This document shows, piece after piece, positions 20,160-31,617 of a stretch of DNA of 64,000 bases (its first letter is position 1; each line of letters begins with the position of its first letter). A program made the translations under genes and the position numbers. The DNA lies in assembly GCA_018257865.1 (NCBI GenBank), contig JAEUBA010000022.1, positions 310,001-374,000 of the forward strand, read 5' to 3'. The notes below the pieces were generated by a model. That model was not told the origin of the DNA and did no database searches. It saw nothing but the letters and a program-made list of their open reading frames with translations. Origin of the DNA: Stereocaulon alpinum. Its lineage: Eukaryota; Ascomycota; Lecanoromycetes; Lecanorales; Stereocaulaceae.

Positions 20160-21643
20160 ACTTCGTTTTGAGTAAGATCGACAGTTGTCAGGAAAGCGAA
20201 TTCTTCTCATCGTCGCTCATTTGCTATTGGAAAAGCACAGCAAAGGAACGTCATTTTCGTGATGCCGCACTTTTACTGGGGTCAGACGATGCTACGTAGT
20301 AATAACGTTGCCATGCATGTTTTTCATGCGGGTTCCTTATGCATACTCCGCATATCAGGACGCGTTGGCGCCAGGAGCCTTCTGCCTCTGCTTTCAAGTG
20401 GACCAATGTATGCCAAGAAGTCGATCGTGTGGAGCGAATGGCGCAGACCAGGCGGGCCCCGCGCTGAGTAGTCCTCTCGACAGTCCTCTTCGGAGCCGTT
20501 TCGAAACCAACACATCAACTTATTAATTGTATATGCTCAACTTCTGGACTAAGATCTCCCAGGGGTCTTTAATAGCGAGTTTTGGTACCTATGTAGGTGA
20601 TTGAGTCTGTTGGCCCGTGATCGTTGTTCGACCAGCTTTTTCGTTCCCAGTGTGATAATGTCGCTAACACCTGGCCTAGAAAGTCAACAATAACCAGCCT
20701 GCTACCTCTTTGATAATGGACTGGGACGTCCATATCTGACCAAGTGAAGGAGACTGGCCGAGTCAAACTCGATGCGGACCCTCAATAATACCTAATGTTC
20801 ACAAACAGACGGAAAGCTACGGCCATTAATTGACGCGCACGAGCCAACAGAGCCATGGCAAACAACAACCTCACCGCTAGAGTCGTTATTTGTACCCCCC
20901 GCCCTCTGCCTGCGGCGCGTGTATTGCCCTCACAAACGCGAGCGGAGCGCCGAGAAGCATGCTGACAACGCGACCTGCATCCAAAAGTAGGGTCCGCGCT
21001 CTTGGCGATATTTCCTAATGAAGCAGGTGCGATGCTAGCCCAAACCGTAACGCGCTTGAAACGTGCCATCCCCAACCTCCTGCCTTTCTCCAGGCCACTC
21101 ACCGCCGGACTCACGCTGAAGACTCAGGCGCGCGAACGTGTATGATCGCGCAAGACTCGTGAAATCTGCTCAAAGTCTCTGTTCTAGAAGTGAGGATCTG
21201 CTTTGTTTTGCTCGAAAACAATGCGTGAGTCACGGTCGCGTGATTTTTGGTTGGGGAGAATAGTGGGAGATGCGCAGAGGATGGCTGGATGATGGGTCTC
21301 TTTTATGGACGGGCGGATGCCTCATGTTTCCTCAGGTGTCATTACCTTACTCGGCTGGCGAAGTCAATTGTTGAAGCAACATTATCGATAAGATGATTCA
21401 ATCAAGATTCAATTGACTTCTTTATTCTTGTTTAGTTGAGAAGGCTGCCTAACTCCACTCCATTACATTGTGTGTTACGTTAATCGAGGCTGCACGATTC
21501 TTTCTCTACTGGTCAGCTGGCTACTGCCGAGAGAGTCTTGAAATTGTCTTGTAGGTTGTCTCGCGTGTTGAAGACCATGTCAATGTCTGACCATCATCCT
21601 TCGTTCAAGATAATTGCACTTTCAAGCGACATGCTTTGTAACT
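20160..21643. other. Intergenic, nothing recognised
   Basis: About 1.5 kb with unsupported short frames on both strands. The last 100 bases are the upstream region of the F-box-like gene. Confidence 0.45.
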
Positions 21644-23023
21644 ATGCATTCAAAATCCGCCTTCCTTCAGTTCTGGTGGACCGACAAAACTCGAGATACA
21701 TTCCTATCCTTCGTCCAAAAAGATGACCTCGCAAAACTTCGGCTGGCTTGCCATGATTTCGGCGTGCGCGCCGCACCAGTGCTCTTCGAGGAGGTCACGA
21801 TCAACTTTCGCGCGAGCAGCTTCTCCAAGCCAACACGAATGGCAGCCTTAGGTCGTATAGGCCAGCATGTGCGGACTTTGAGATTCAATATGCCACATGG
21901 GCCTGAGACCTTTCTTCCGCCGCTTCTGGATCCACTTACTGGCGAAGAGACTACTTTCATCTACGAACCATATACTAATACTACGAGAGACTCGGCTTCT
22001 CGCCACAGCATTCCCACGTATGGGAGCTGGGAGATGACCGATATGCTTGTGAAGCAGTACTCACCTCTATTCCACGCTGCCGCTAATGTCCCATCCTTCA
22101 TCCGGGCCTTGTCAGCCACTCCAAACCTGAAGCATTTGAAAATCTCATGCCCAGGACAAGAGCCAAATCAACGCTACCGACGCGGCATCGTTGACTATGC
22201 CCTGATCTCTCTACGCATCGCCGTCGAGCGAAGCAAGCTCCTGCTGCTCGATAGCCTCTCGCTTCTATCCATCCACCCAGGCGCGGTCCTCTACCTCAAT
22301 CCGTCACTAGGCTTCGGTGCAAGTCCGAGCTCGATGAGACGATGGAGACAAATCCGCAAGCTTACAATACAGATGGACACTGTCAGCCTAGGCCATCCAG
22401 CAGACCATCTTAAACTCCTTCACTCCTACCTCCACCTCTTTGCTCCCTCCCTAGAAGACTTCCGCTTTCGCTGGCTTGGAGCCAAAGGCCCCTGTCCACT
22501 ATCTCTAGGCACGGAAAGATGTCTCGAAGCAAGCAGTCCGGGTATGGCCTGCCCGCAGACTCAGCACCTACCACTCCGCCTCCTACTCTTCAAACGCGTC
22601 CAAACCATCGAAGTCGAGAACGTCGCCCCCGATGCCTCTCAAATATCCGCCTTCATTACAAGCCACAGACACAACGTGCGTCACTGGTCATCAGTAGAAC
22701 TAAACTTCCAAGACACGCAGCTTCGAAAAGGGAGCTGGGATGAAGCTCTTGCTCCTTTAACGCGCATCAGTGGGAACGACAAGTGGAAGGAGTCTGCAGA
22801 GGAGGTTCCCTTCATGGATGTGCCGCTTATGCTTAGTCCGGTGGACTTTGAGCAGGAGCGCTTAAGCAGGGTTTGGGATGAACATATCAAGGCGAGGAAG
22901 TCTAGACCTTTGCATGGAGCTCTACATAGAGCCAGTGCGAAGGGGAGGGAACTGCTCTTTGGGACGGAAGAGCATATGCGGAGGTTCTTGAGGACGGATT
23001 TATTGAATTTTGGGTGGAGGTGA
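21644..23023 (+). CDS. F-box-like protein with leucine-rich C-terminal region
   Basis: A single exon of 459 residues from the ATG at 21644; the frame is open 30 nt further up but without ATG. Residues 15–60 resemble a fungal F-box: KTRDTFLSFVQKDDLAKLRL followed by ACHDFGVRAAPVLFEEV, where the ‘FYEEV/LFEEV’ ending is typical. The rest has repeated leucine/hydrophobic strands (LKHLKISC, LDSLSLLSIHPGAVLYL, IRKLTIQMDT, VQTIEVENV) consistent with irregular leucine-rich substrate-binding repeats. F-box proteins recruit substrates to SCF ubiquitin ligases through Skp1. The F-box is divergent, so an unrelated LRR-like protein is the alternative. No intron found. Confidence 0.65.
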   Translation: MHSKSAFLQFWWTDKTRDTFLSFVQKDDLAKLRLACHDFGVRAAPVLFEEVTINFRASSFSKPTRMAALGRIGQHVRTLRFNMPHGPETFLPPLLDPLTGEETTFIYEPYTNTTRDSASRHSIPTYGSWEMTDMLVKQYSPLFHAAANVPSFIRALSATPNLKHLKISCPGQEPNQRYRRGIVDYALISLRIAVERSKLLLLDSLSLLSIHPGAVLYLNPSLGFGASPSSMRRWRQIRKLTIQMDTVSLGHPADHLKLLHSYLHLFAPSLEDFRFRWLGAKGPCPLSLGTERCLEASSPGMACPQTQHLPLRLLLFKRVQTIEVENVAPDASQISAFITSHRHNVRHWSSVELNFQDTQLRKGSWDEALAPLTRISGNDKWKESAEEVPFMDVPLMLSPVDFEQERLSRVWDEHIKARKSRPLHGALHRASAKGRELLFGTEEHMRRFLRTDLLNFGWR

Positions 23024-23380
23024 TTATTTCTAGGATAGTGTATTTACATGACGAAATGATTCTCCAGTGAAGGTCACATGAGCTGCCTCTTGAGACTAAC
23101 ATTGGCGAAGTGTTTGACTTGTTGGATCGAGGCAACTCTTATCGATCTTCTCCGGATCGGTTGCCGAGGCTCGACAAAGGACCCACATGGAGTCCAGAAT
23201 AACCCAAATACATATCAAAGCCACTGATCTCTTCCCCCTTTCTCCTCTGTCATTATTAGTCCATTCTTCATCATCAACGACGTCATAGCCACTTAGATCA
23301 GGCCCCCAGACCCTCTGCATTTCCCACCCCAGCAACCAAAAATCCCCAATCGTCGACCCCAATCCTCCGCGTCAACAGCT
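23024..23380. other. Intergenic, nothing recognised
   Basis: Short spacer; CT-rich just before the SCP2 start, as expected of a fungal promoter. Confidence 0.5.
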
Positions 23381-23987
23381 ATGTCTCTCAAATCAGGTCC
23401 AATCCCTCCTTCTCCCCACCATAGCCCCACTGAACATTCCGCTGGCCTACAGATGCTTTCCCCTCCTCCGCCGCTTTTGATGCCATCAATTCCTCCCTTC
23501 AGTCCGATGACGCTGAACGGAAAGACGCCGTGAAGAAGGGCAATGCTGTCTTCGCGTTTACGCTCAAGAACAAAGGGGGGGCTACAGAAAGTTGGCATAT
23601 TGATTTGAAGCAGAAGGGAGAGGTGTGCAAGGGGGAGCCGGAAAAGGCTGATGGTGGGTCTTGTCTACATTCTACACTGCTGGACTACACTGCGGGCTTT
23701 TACCCGGAGAGGCTGTTGTGCTGGAACCTGAGCGAAGTGGTTTGGCTGATTCTAAGGCTTATAGTCACCCTCTCATTGTCAGACGATGACTTCGGCAAGC
23801 TGGTCAGTGGGAAGACACAAGCACAGAGGCTATTTATGTCCGGGAAGCTGAAGATCAAGGGCGATGTGATGAAGGTATGCTTGCTAGCAGTGGTCTGGCT
23901 GTTTAGAGGATGCCCACTCATATGCGGTCACAGGCTACAAAGATGGAGCCGGTGCTCAAGAGGGCGCAAACGAAGGCCAAGTTGTAA
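23381..23987 (+). CDS. SCP2-type sterol/lipid carrier protein, peroxisomal
   Basis: Four exons: 23381–23396, 23453–23653, 23765–23874 and 23934–23987, giving 126 residues, the normal length of a stand-alone SCP2 domain. Introns are 56 nt (5' GTCCAA, weaker than consensus), 111 nt (GTGGGT…TTATAG) and 59 nt (GTATGC…CACAG). Spliced, the protein starts MSLKS then DAFPSSAAFDAINSSL, and shows the family core AVFAFTLKNKGGATESWHID, VTLSLSDDDFGKLVSGKTQ and RLFMSGKLKIKGDVMKATKM. The last three residues are AKL, a usable PTS1 peroxisome signal. The protein binds and moves sterols, acyl-CoAs or fatty acids and supports peroxisomal β-oxidation. All splice joins restore consensus family sequence, so the model is strong. 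Confidence 0.92.
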
Positions 23988-24757
23988 ATACCGGAACCCC
24001 GTGCCAGATGCGGACCCAGAGCGAACGGCGTTGGACATACCAAGGATCTATCGCTTAGGCAGGTGGGCGGGGGCTTGAGAAGGCGTATATGTTAGAAATT
24101 TGGAAGCTTGAATACCTAGCCATGAAAACCCAACGATGTGTCAATTGCGGTCAACATCTCTCTCGAAGTCGCCCCTGTGACATCTCCACTTCGCCAGTCT
24201 TCCCACGTATTTCCGCGCGGTGCCGTCAGACCATCGACAAGCCTTTAACACCTTCGTGTGTTTACGCGTCGTTAGATCTCCTGATCATCCATTGTAAAAT
24301 CCTGCACGAAAAGCCATCATAGCATGCCATCCAATCTATGCCGTGCCACAAATTGCGCGTTGTGTGCGTAGACCCCTGAAATCCGGCTGCCATGCTGCAT
24401 TAGGTTTGGGTCTCGGCTGATCTGTAGCCAAAATTGTTTATAGCCGGTTGACGACAGAGCAAGCCTGAAGAATCAGCATCAAGGGGAAGACTCGAGGACT
24501 CAAGTCACGTTGAGTAGCCGTGGCCATGGCGATAGAGAAGAGGTGTTTTGAGATGTATCGATGACAGAGGCGTTCCTTCCGAATGCGGTACCGCCACCAT
24601 CCCCCCTCAACTTCGTCGCACCGCACAATTCTGTATAGCGCGCTTGCTTTCTACAAGCCTACCTTCTCCACTCCTTTTCCTTTAGAAGCTTCACCTACCA
24701 CTCACACGAGTGCGCCGAAACAAACACAGCCTGTCTTACGACCCTACGCGCGTGACC
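23988..24757. other. Intergenic, nothing recognised
   Basis: Spacer between the SCP2 stop and the nucleoporin start. Only short frames without support. Confidence 0.45.
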
Positions 24758-27700
24758 ATGTCGAAGCGAACCGCGAACTCACAGCTCACGAAGGAGGGCG
24801 ACGGGTCTGATGGAGATGGGTTCACAGTGGGCAAGCAGATTGTTGGGCAGCAAAAGGCTACAGCCACTCAAATGGCAACTCGAAGGTGAGTGAGGATATC
24901 TTGGGGTTCGGTATTAAGTACATTTTTGGTGGACAGCAACAATGGAGGTCGCGGCATCTCACCCATCATCATCCCATCACGGCCTATAACCTCACATCAC
25001 TTCACTTTTCAAAACGAAAACAAATCAGAATCCCCAGCCCCCTCCGTCAATATTCACTCCCGCACTCTTCTTCACCATTGTTCCTTCAACACCCACGTCC
25101 CTCACTACCCTAACTACATTACATATGTCCTCCTACCAGAGTTGCTATCTGGTCGAATTGGCTAAATAATCTAACGCCACCTTTTAGACTAGCAAAACCA
25201 AGAGGAGGCCGACGTCCAATGCCTACGCGCCCACCCCCAACCCTCCCGCCAGGACTGCAACAGTCTATGCCATCTCCTTTTACCCAGAATTCCGGTAACA
25301 CAAACGGAACAGTATCGCAAACAGACCCTATTGCACTTGGTCAACAAAGCAACGGCACCCAGAGCAACCAAGCGAGCGCGTCATTCCCACCTACTGGAGC
25401 AAGCAGCAACACGGGCTTCAACACTACTTCTTTCCCACCAAGTTCATCATCATTCACTTTTCAAACCGATCAATTCAGGGTCAATCCTTTTGCTAAGGCC
25501 AATTCTAAAGGCTCACCAGCAAAGAAAAATCGTCAACCTTCTTACCACGGGGAGATATTCGACATTGGTGGCGCTCCTGCAGTAAGATACGGCGACAAGA
25601 CCTTCGACGAGTGGACACAGGAAGGAGAGGCGGCACCTCTGTGGGCTCCAATTCCTTCAAGCATAACATCAGCCGTGTCCAAGTTTACAGAAACTGCCAC
25701 CTCTTCCAATCAACAACAGGAAAGCCCAGCTGCTTCTAGCTCTGACCTGGAACCGTCGGCCCAGCCACAGCCTTCATCGAACACTTCCAATATGTCGGGC
25801 AATCAGCAGCAGCAATCAAGCCAAACTGGCTTTAGCTTCTTTCCACAGACAACTACTCAGCAGCCAAGCAGCATATTGACACCAGGTCAGCAACAGCAAC
25901 CGGCAAGCAGTACCTTTCAATCAACGGCCCAGTCACAGCCTTCGTCTAAGATTGTCGATGTATCGGGCAATCAGCAGCATGAACCAAAATTGGGCGACCC
26001 TGGCTTTAGCTTCTTTGCCAAGACAACTGCCCAGCAGCCAAGCGGAATATTTGCTCAAGTTCAACAGCAACAGCCTGTGGGCAGCATATTCACGCTGGGC
26101 CAACAACAGCAACCGGCAACCGGCTCCTCGCAGTCAACGGCCCAGTCACAGTCTTCATCGACGACCTTCGATATGACGAGCAACCAGCAGCATGAACCAA
26201 AATTGGGCGACCCTGGCTTTAGCTTCTTTGCCAAGACAACTGCCCAGCAGCCAAGCGGAATATTTGCTCAAGCTCAACAGCAACAGCCTGTGAGCAGCAT
26301 ATTCACGCTGGGCCAACAACAGCAACCGGCAACCGGCTCCTCACAGTCAACGGCCCAGTCACAGTCTCCATCGACGACCTTCGATATGACGAGCAACCAG
26401 CAGCAGCAACCAAGCCAAGCTGGCTTTAGCTTCTTCCCGCAGACGAGTACTCAGCAATCAAGCAGTATATTTAGCCAAGCTCAACAGCAGCAGCCAGCAA
26501 GTAACATGTTCGCCCAAGCTCAACAGCAGCAGCCAGCGAGTAACATGTTCGCTCAAGCTCAACAGCAGCAGCCAGCGAGTAACATGTTCGCTCAAGCTCA
26601 ACAGCAGCAGCCAGCGAGTAACATGTTCGCCCAAGCTCAACAGCAGCAGCCAGCGAGTACTATGCTCACCCAAAACCAACAGCCACAAACATCGGGTAGC
26701 ATATTCTCGCAATTCGTGCAAGCTCAACAGAAGCAATCGGCAGGCAATATGTTCGCACAAAATCAGCAACAGCATACTCAGTCACACAATGAGGCTCCTA
26801 CCCAGCCGACTCCTACTATACAAGACAGCAATCCATTCGCGGCAAGCATTAAATCGTTCTTTGACTCACCACCGAAGCCATTTCCTGAGACGTTTGCGCA
26901 GACAAATCAGCCAGAGTCCCCTGTTTCTGCACAAACACAAGAGCTCGAGCCTTCTACGTCTCCAAATGACTCCTCGATGATGTCTGCATCTCCAGACAAC
27001 GCTCCGCAATCAGAGCAATTTTCATTTATCACTCAGTTGCAGCCCAGTCCCACCAAGGGTACGATTGCACCAGGCCAAGGCAGGAGCCTTTTTGATAGAA
27101 TCACACCAAGGGAGGACATTGAGCCTCAAGCGAGCGACCCCACCTCCACCTCAGATCGGAACGGTAATGCTCAATCCCCTACTAAGAACCTCTTCGGCGA
27201 CATCAAGGTGTCAGCAACGCCAGAGTCATCGGGCTCTCCGAGCCAGTCAGTTTTCTCAACAGTCAAGATACCTGACTTCAGCAACCAGTCATCTAGCTCG
27301 CTATTTACGACTCAGCGCTCCAATACCGGTAACGAGAAAGCGCCAGTGGCTCGTCGCAACTACGGTACACCGCCAGTGGCTCCAGAGGGCTTTACCGACG
27401 AAGAAAAGCGACAAGCCACTACTGCATGGAGGCTAAAGGTTCTAGACAAACACGTGACGCATAAATCTCGTGACATACTCTCTGCAAATAACGCTTCTGT
27501 TACAGATCTGTACTCAGTTCTGGAGTACTTTGAAAAACGAAAGCAAGCGATAATTGCTGCGAACGGGGCACCAGTTCCGAGCCTTGCGGGTAACAAGAGG
27601 AAAGCTACGGACGAGCAATCCATTGGCGAAGTGCAAGGAAAGAGATTGAGACCCGAAGGTTCGGAAAACTCTGCTCCACCTGCATCAGCAATTCTTACTT

Positions 27701-29949
27701 CGCCTACATCCGCGAAACTTCCTCCGCCTGCGTCGACGATTTCAGCGGCATCAAGTCCAGCGTATTCTGCAGCGGCTGCGTCCACAGAACCTGCTCTACC
27801 TACATTGACGAACGGAGTCGACACTGAACAAACATCGTCCATGTATGAGTACCCAGCGCAACAATCCGAGAAGATCAATGCAAAGCGAAAGGCCGACGAA
27901 GAACTCGTGAGAGAACCTGATAATGGCAAGAAGGTTTGTAGTGCTGACGAAGCATCTTACCCTTCACTTGGATCTACATCGCCAGGTTCACACACCTCCA
28001 ATATGTTCAAGAACATATTGGAAGGCAAGAAGCCTGAGAACAAGGTCAATGGGACGAAGACAGCCTCCAGCAATGAAATACCTTCCCCGACACCTTCGCT
28101 GTCTGTCAATGCGTCAGCCCCTCCAACAAGCATCCAGACGTCGTCCGCTGCGCCAAAACTTCCAGCGTTCCAAGTGCCTAAATTTGGTACGCCTGTCAAT
28201 TTTGCGGAAGCATTCCGTAAGAAGTCAGAGGCAGACGCGAAGAAGAAGCGTAAGGCCGAAGAGTTTGACTCCGACGAAGATGACGAGGAGGTGTGGGAGC
28301 GCATGGATGCAGAGAGAGAGCGAGCAAAGAAGCAGAAGCAAGAGCAGGAGGATAAGCCTAAAGGCCCTGTCTGGGAAAATGGAAAATGGGTCTGGCCAAG
28401 CGACAAGGAAAATACTGATGCCGCTGCCACGTCGACAAAGCCTAGTGGCAAAGAGGTCACAGGCGCCGGTCCCAATCCAGTGAAGCCTAGCGACAGCGAA
28501 AAGGGAGACGCAAATGCCATGCCAACCAAGCTTACGGGTTCTTATGACTCCGTCCTTAACCAGCCAAAAGCCGCGCTGCCTAATGGTACCAATATCTTTG
28601 GAACCAATATCTTCGGACACTTGTCGGGATCAGAGTCTGGTGCAGAAGGCAGCAAGACCGGTGAGGCCGATGCTGATGATGAGGAGGAGGAGGAGGATGA
28701 AGGCGGACACAATGAGTATGACAATGACGAGACCAGAGAAGAAGAAGAGCATGATCAGACTGAGAGCCGAGAGTCAAGCGCTAATGCATTTGACTCTCAC
28801 TTACCTCGATCAGCTAGCCCGAGCAAGCCATCAGAGAAGCCAAGCTTAGGAGGCTTGTTCGACCGTATCTCCAGGGACGACAACGGCAAAGTCATACGCC
28901 AGACTCCGATGCCAAATGATAAGCCATCTTCTCAAGCAAGCATTTTCCCTGGCCCGCCAGCTTCCACTTGGCCGAGCAGCAATCCATTCACTGCCGTTAA
29001 TTCTTCATCTGCTCCAAAGGACAAGCCAGCTTCTCAACCGAGCAGGTTCTTTAGCCAGCCAGCCTCGACTGGTCAAAGCAGCAGTCTATTCTCTGCCATT
29101 AATGCTTCGACTGCTTTAAGCAACAAGCCTAAAGCCCCCTTTGGCACGCTGAATCTTCCTGCAGATGTCAAGGCATCACTTGCAGCGAGCGATCCTGTGA
29201 ACACAAATGATGACCATACATGGAAAGCGGATAGCCCAATCAAGTTTGGCGGTTCTGGAAGCCCACCTTTAGTCAATATCACGTCACCGAGCCCGACAAA
29301 GTCCCCATTCACTGGGCTTTTTGGTGCTCCGAAGACCAATAACGCAGCGGAGACGCCCACGAAGCCTAGCCCAATGTTCAGCATGACACCGACGAAGACT
29401 CCCAGCGCCGGCCTTGGATTCGGATTTACACCCTCCAATCCTACCGCAAAGGCTCTAGCACCTCCATCCAACAATGTCTCAGGTGCATCATCCCGCGCTA
29501 CGTCTCCCGGTGCTACCACTGGTGAGAGTGCGAACGAGTCTACTGCTGACGCTGAAGATGAAATTGCACCAACGGACAAGCAGATTGATCTGACTGCGGG
29601 CGGCCAAGGTGAAGAAGACGAGGACCTGGCTTTTGTAGTCAAGGGCAAGGCGATCATGTACAATCCTTCGTCGAAGGTCTGGGATACCAAAGGCCTCGGT
29701 TTTCTTCGTATCCTGAAACACCGAGACACCGGCAAGAGTAGGATGGTAATGAGGACGGATCCGAGCGGCAAGATCATACTGAATGCTAGCCTTTCAAGCC
29801 AGCTTAAGTACACTAGCAGCCAGAAGCAGCACGTGAGGATTCCATTCGCCAATGCCGAAGGCAAGATAGAGGCCTGGACGCTAAAGGTCGGCAAAGACGG
29901 GGACGCGAAGGCGTTGTCGAAGATCCTTGAGGAGAACAAGTCGAATTAG
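24758..29949 (+). CDS. NUP2: Nup2-like nucleoporin with FG-type repeats and Ran-binding domain
   Basis: Two exons, 24758–24885 and 25188–29949, joined by a 302-nt intron (GTGAGT…TTTTAG), give 1629 residues. The start at 24758 yields MSKRTANSQLTKEGDG, the conserved Nup2 opening, and the splice rebuilds ATQMATRRLAKPRGGRRP. Residues about 200–540 are Gln/Ser/Pro-rich with repeated hydrophobic cores (GFSFF, SIFTLG, NMFAQ, GIFAQ), a degenerate FG-type array. A Ser/Pro/charged middle with Lys/Arg clusters follows (KKRKAEEFDSDEDDEEVWER near 1010). The C-terminal 115 residues are a RanBP1 domain: DLAFVVKGKAIMYN, KGLGFLRILKHRDTGKSRM and IEAWTLKVGKDG. The protein sits at the nuclear basket and helps importin-α recycling through Ran. 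Much longer than yeast Nup2 (about 720), mostly through repeats. The long first intron might hide a small extra exon. Confidence 0.9.
25978..26403 (+). repeat. 213-bp (71-residue) direct duplication inside the nucleoporin gene
   Basis: The block starting at 25978 (codons for HEPKLGDPGFSFF) is repeated at 26191 with exact 213-bp spacing and very few differences; each unit carries GFSFF, SGIFAQ and SIFTLG cores. It adds a complete set of FG-like cores without changing the frame. Confidence 0.9.
26476..26670 (+). repeat. 39-bp coding minisatellite, five units, in the nucleoporin gene
   Basis: Five tandem 39-bp units encode QAQQQQPASNMFA; the fifth is altered (ASTMLT). Units two to four are almost identical at DNA level, which points to recent expansion or gene conversion. 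Confidence 0.9.
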
Positions 29950-31617
29950 AGCTGCGTCAGCAGAAAGCATTGTACAAAGATCGAAGTTGTTATTACGTTC
30001 ATACGTTCCATGTACAGGAGGAGAAGCTGTACATGGTGGCGTGTCAGGCGAGTGCCAGTTTTACATGGTCGTTTTCATCCTAGCATTCGCCGAGTTTCCA
30101 TGAGCGAGTCCTTTCAACATCTCACGAGTACCAAGGACATGCTCATTTCGCTCTCACTGGCATGTGGGGAGCACAGAGCACACCGATTTTTTCAGCATTT
30201 TCACGAGTTACAGCGGACATGCTCATTAGCTCTCACTGGCATGTGGGGAGCACAGAGAGCATTGACCGTTCCCATTTCTCCAATTCGTGCAATTCATCAT
30301 CGGCTCTCACGTACGAGTGGGGAGCATTACAGCATCGATCATTATTGCGTTTAGCGAAGCATACATACGGATCAGCAAAAATGGCGTTTGGCGAGATACT
30401 TATGATTTCACACTTCAAGTCCTCTTCTTCTTCCTCTACAAGACATCGTCAAACCGCCGCACATTCGCATTCTCACAAGCCTGGACGTTCTTCGGATCGC
30501 CTATGCTACATGGGAAATCGTGAAGTTGTGGGGAGGAGAATACGACTGGGGAGGAACGGGAGTTCTCGATGCTCACGCACGGGCTGTTACTGGTGTAAGT
30601 CGACCGGAAGGTCGCCGCTGGGGCTGATGGGAGGTCATCGGGAAGGTCATTGGGGACGTCGCTGGGGGGTTCCGTTGGGCGGGTTGATTGGCAAGGTGTC
30701 TTAGTGCTCACTTCCTGGTTTACGTTGATCAATGTCCTTGGGCGTCGGTCCTTTCAGGAATGAGTTAGCGGGTGAGTAGGAAGTTTATCAGTTGTTCCGG
30801 TGCACGCAGGCGGATCTTTGGACTGTGGAGGTGTCTTCGGACATCGACTGCCAGTTATCTTAGTCTGCGGCGCATCTGGATTTCTAGTAGGCTGGCACAC
30901 TTCCAATGCTCGTGCACAGGGTATTACCAGAGTAAGTCGACCTTAAGGTCGCTTCTGGGCTTTGCGTGCGGTCATTGTGCTGGTCTGGCTGGTGTTTTTA
31001 GTCGCTCCGTGGCTGACGAACGGATTGTGGAGGTGGTCTTCTGATCATCGACTGCCGGGAATCAGTCGGAGAGTCGCGAGAAACACTGGTCGGCTTCTCT
31101 TTGGTCCTTAACGAATTCCTGGGGATTGGGGCCTTTGGGTGGCGGGAGACGGAGATGGGTGGTGGGTTCCAGGGCGGCTTGTTGACTGACCAGGTGGTGG
31201 TGTGGCGGCGACGGCGTGTGCGAAGTGGGGACAGGCTTGAAGTGTTTGATTCACGAGTGTGAGACGAGGGCAGGATTTCAGAGGGTTTTCAGAAAGTGTC
31301 TTTTCTAAATTGTGGACATAGAGGATACAACATCAATCCAAAACATCAGAAATAGTCCCTTCCAATATGCCATCTTGTGAATTGACAGCTTGGATGTTGC
31401 GAAAGGTTTGATCTAGACTACACAGCGCCCTCAATATCCCAAAAGATCGCACATAAGATTTGGACGTTTCCCACCCTATTCTCAGGCTATCTACTCATTG
31501 TTTTCGCCAGGATTGCTAAAGCTGATTGGTCTAAAGACGCACTCTTCGTCCGCCTCACTTTCCGATCTTTGGGCGTCCTCTCGCTCGCTCCGACGCCCTT
31601 TTTGCCCTTGCCGAGTA
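29950..31617. other. Non-coding stretch with internal repeats
   Basis: No complete gene. Contains the 79-bp direct repeat at 30122–30280 and two similar 60-bp blocks near 30567–30625 and 30900–30960 that share ‘taagtcgacc’ followed by ‘aaggtcgc’. Frames around 30440–30620 (DVLRIAYATWEIVKLWGG) look coding but have no start or splice partners, so a decayed gene fragment is possible. Confidence 0.4.
30122..30280. repeat. Tandem 79-bp direct repeat, two units
   Basis: Units 30122–30200 and 30201–30280 both begin tcacgagt and share ‘ggacatgctcatt’ and ‘ctctcactggcatgtgggg’ followed by ‘agcacagag’. A third, weaker echo occurs near 30294–30330 (‘ggctctcac’, ‘gtggggagca’). No coding role seen. Confidence 0.8.

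Noticed and set aside
19578..20210. 210-codon minus frame opposite the cysteine-rich protein
   Set aside because: It is the antisense shadow of the purine-rich Glu/Arg coding segment; the plus frame has the ordered Cys pattern.
26458..26775. 105-codon minus frame with repeated LLLLSL
   Set aside because: Antisense of the 39-bp nucleoporin repeat units.
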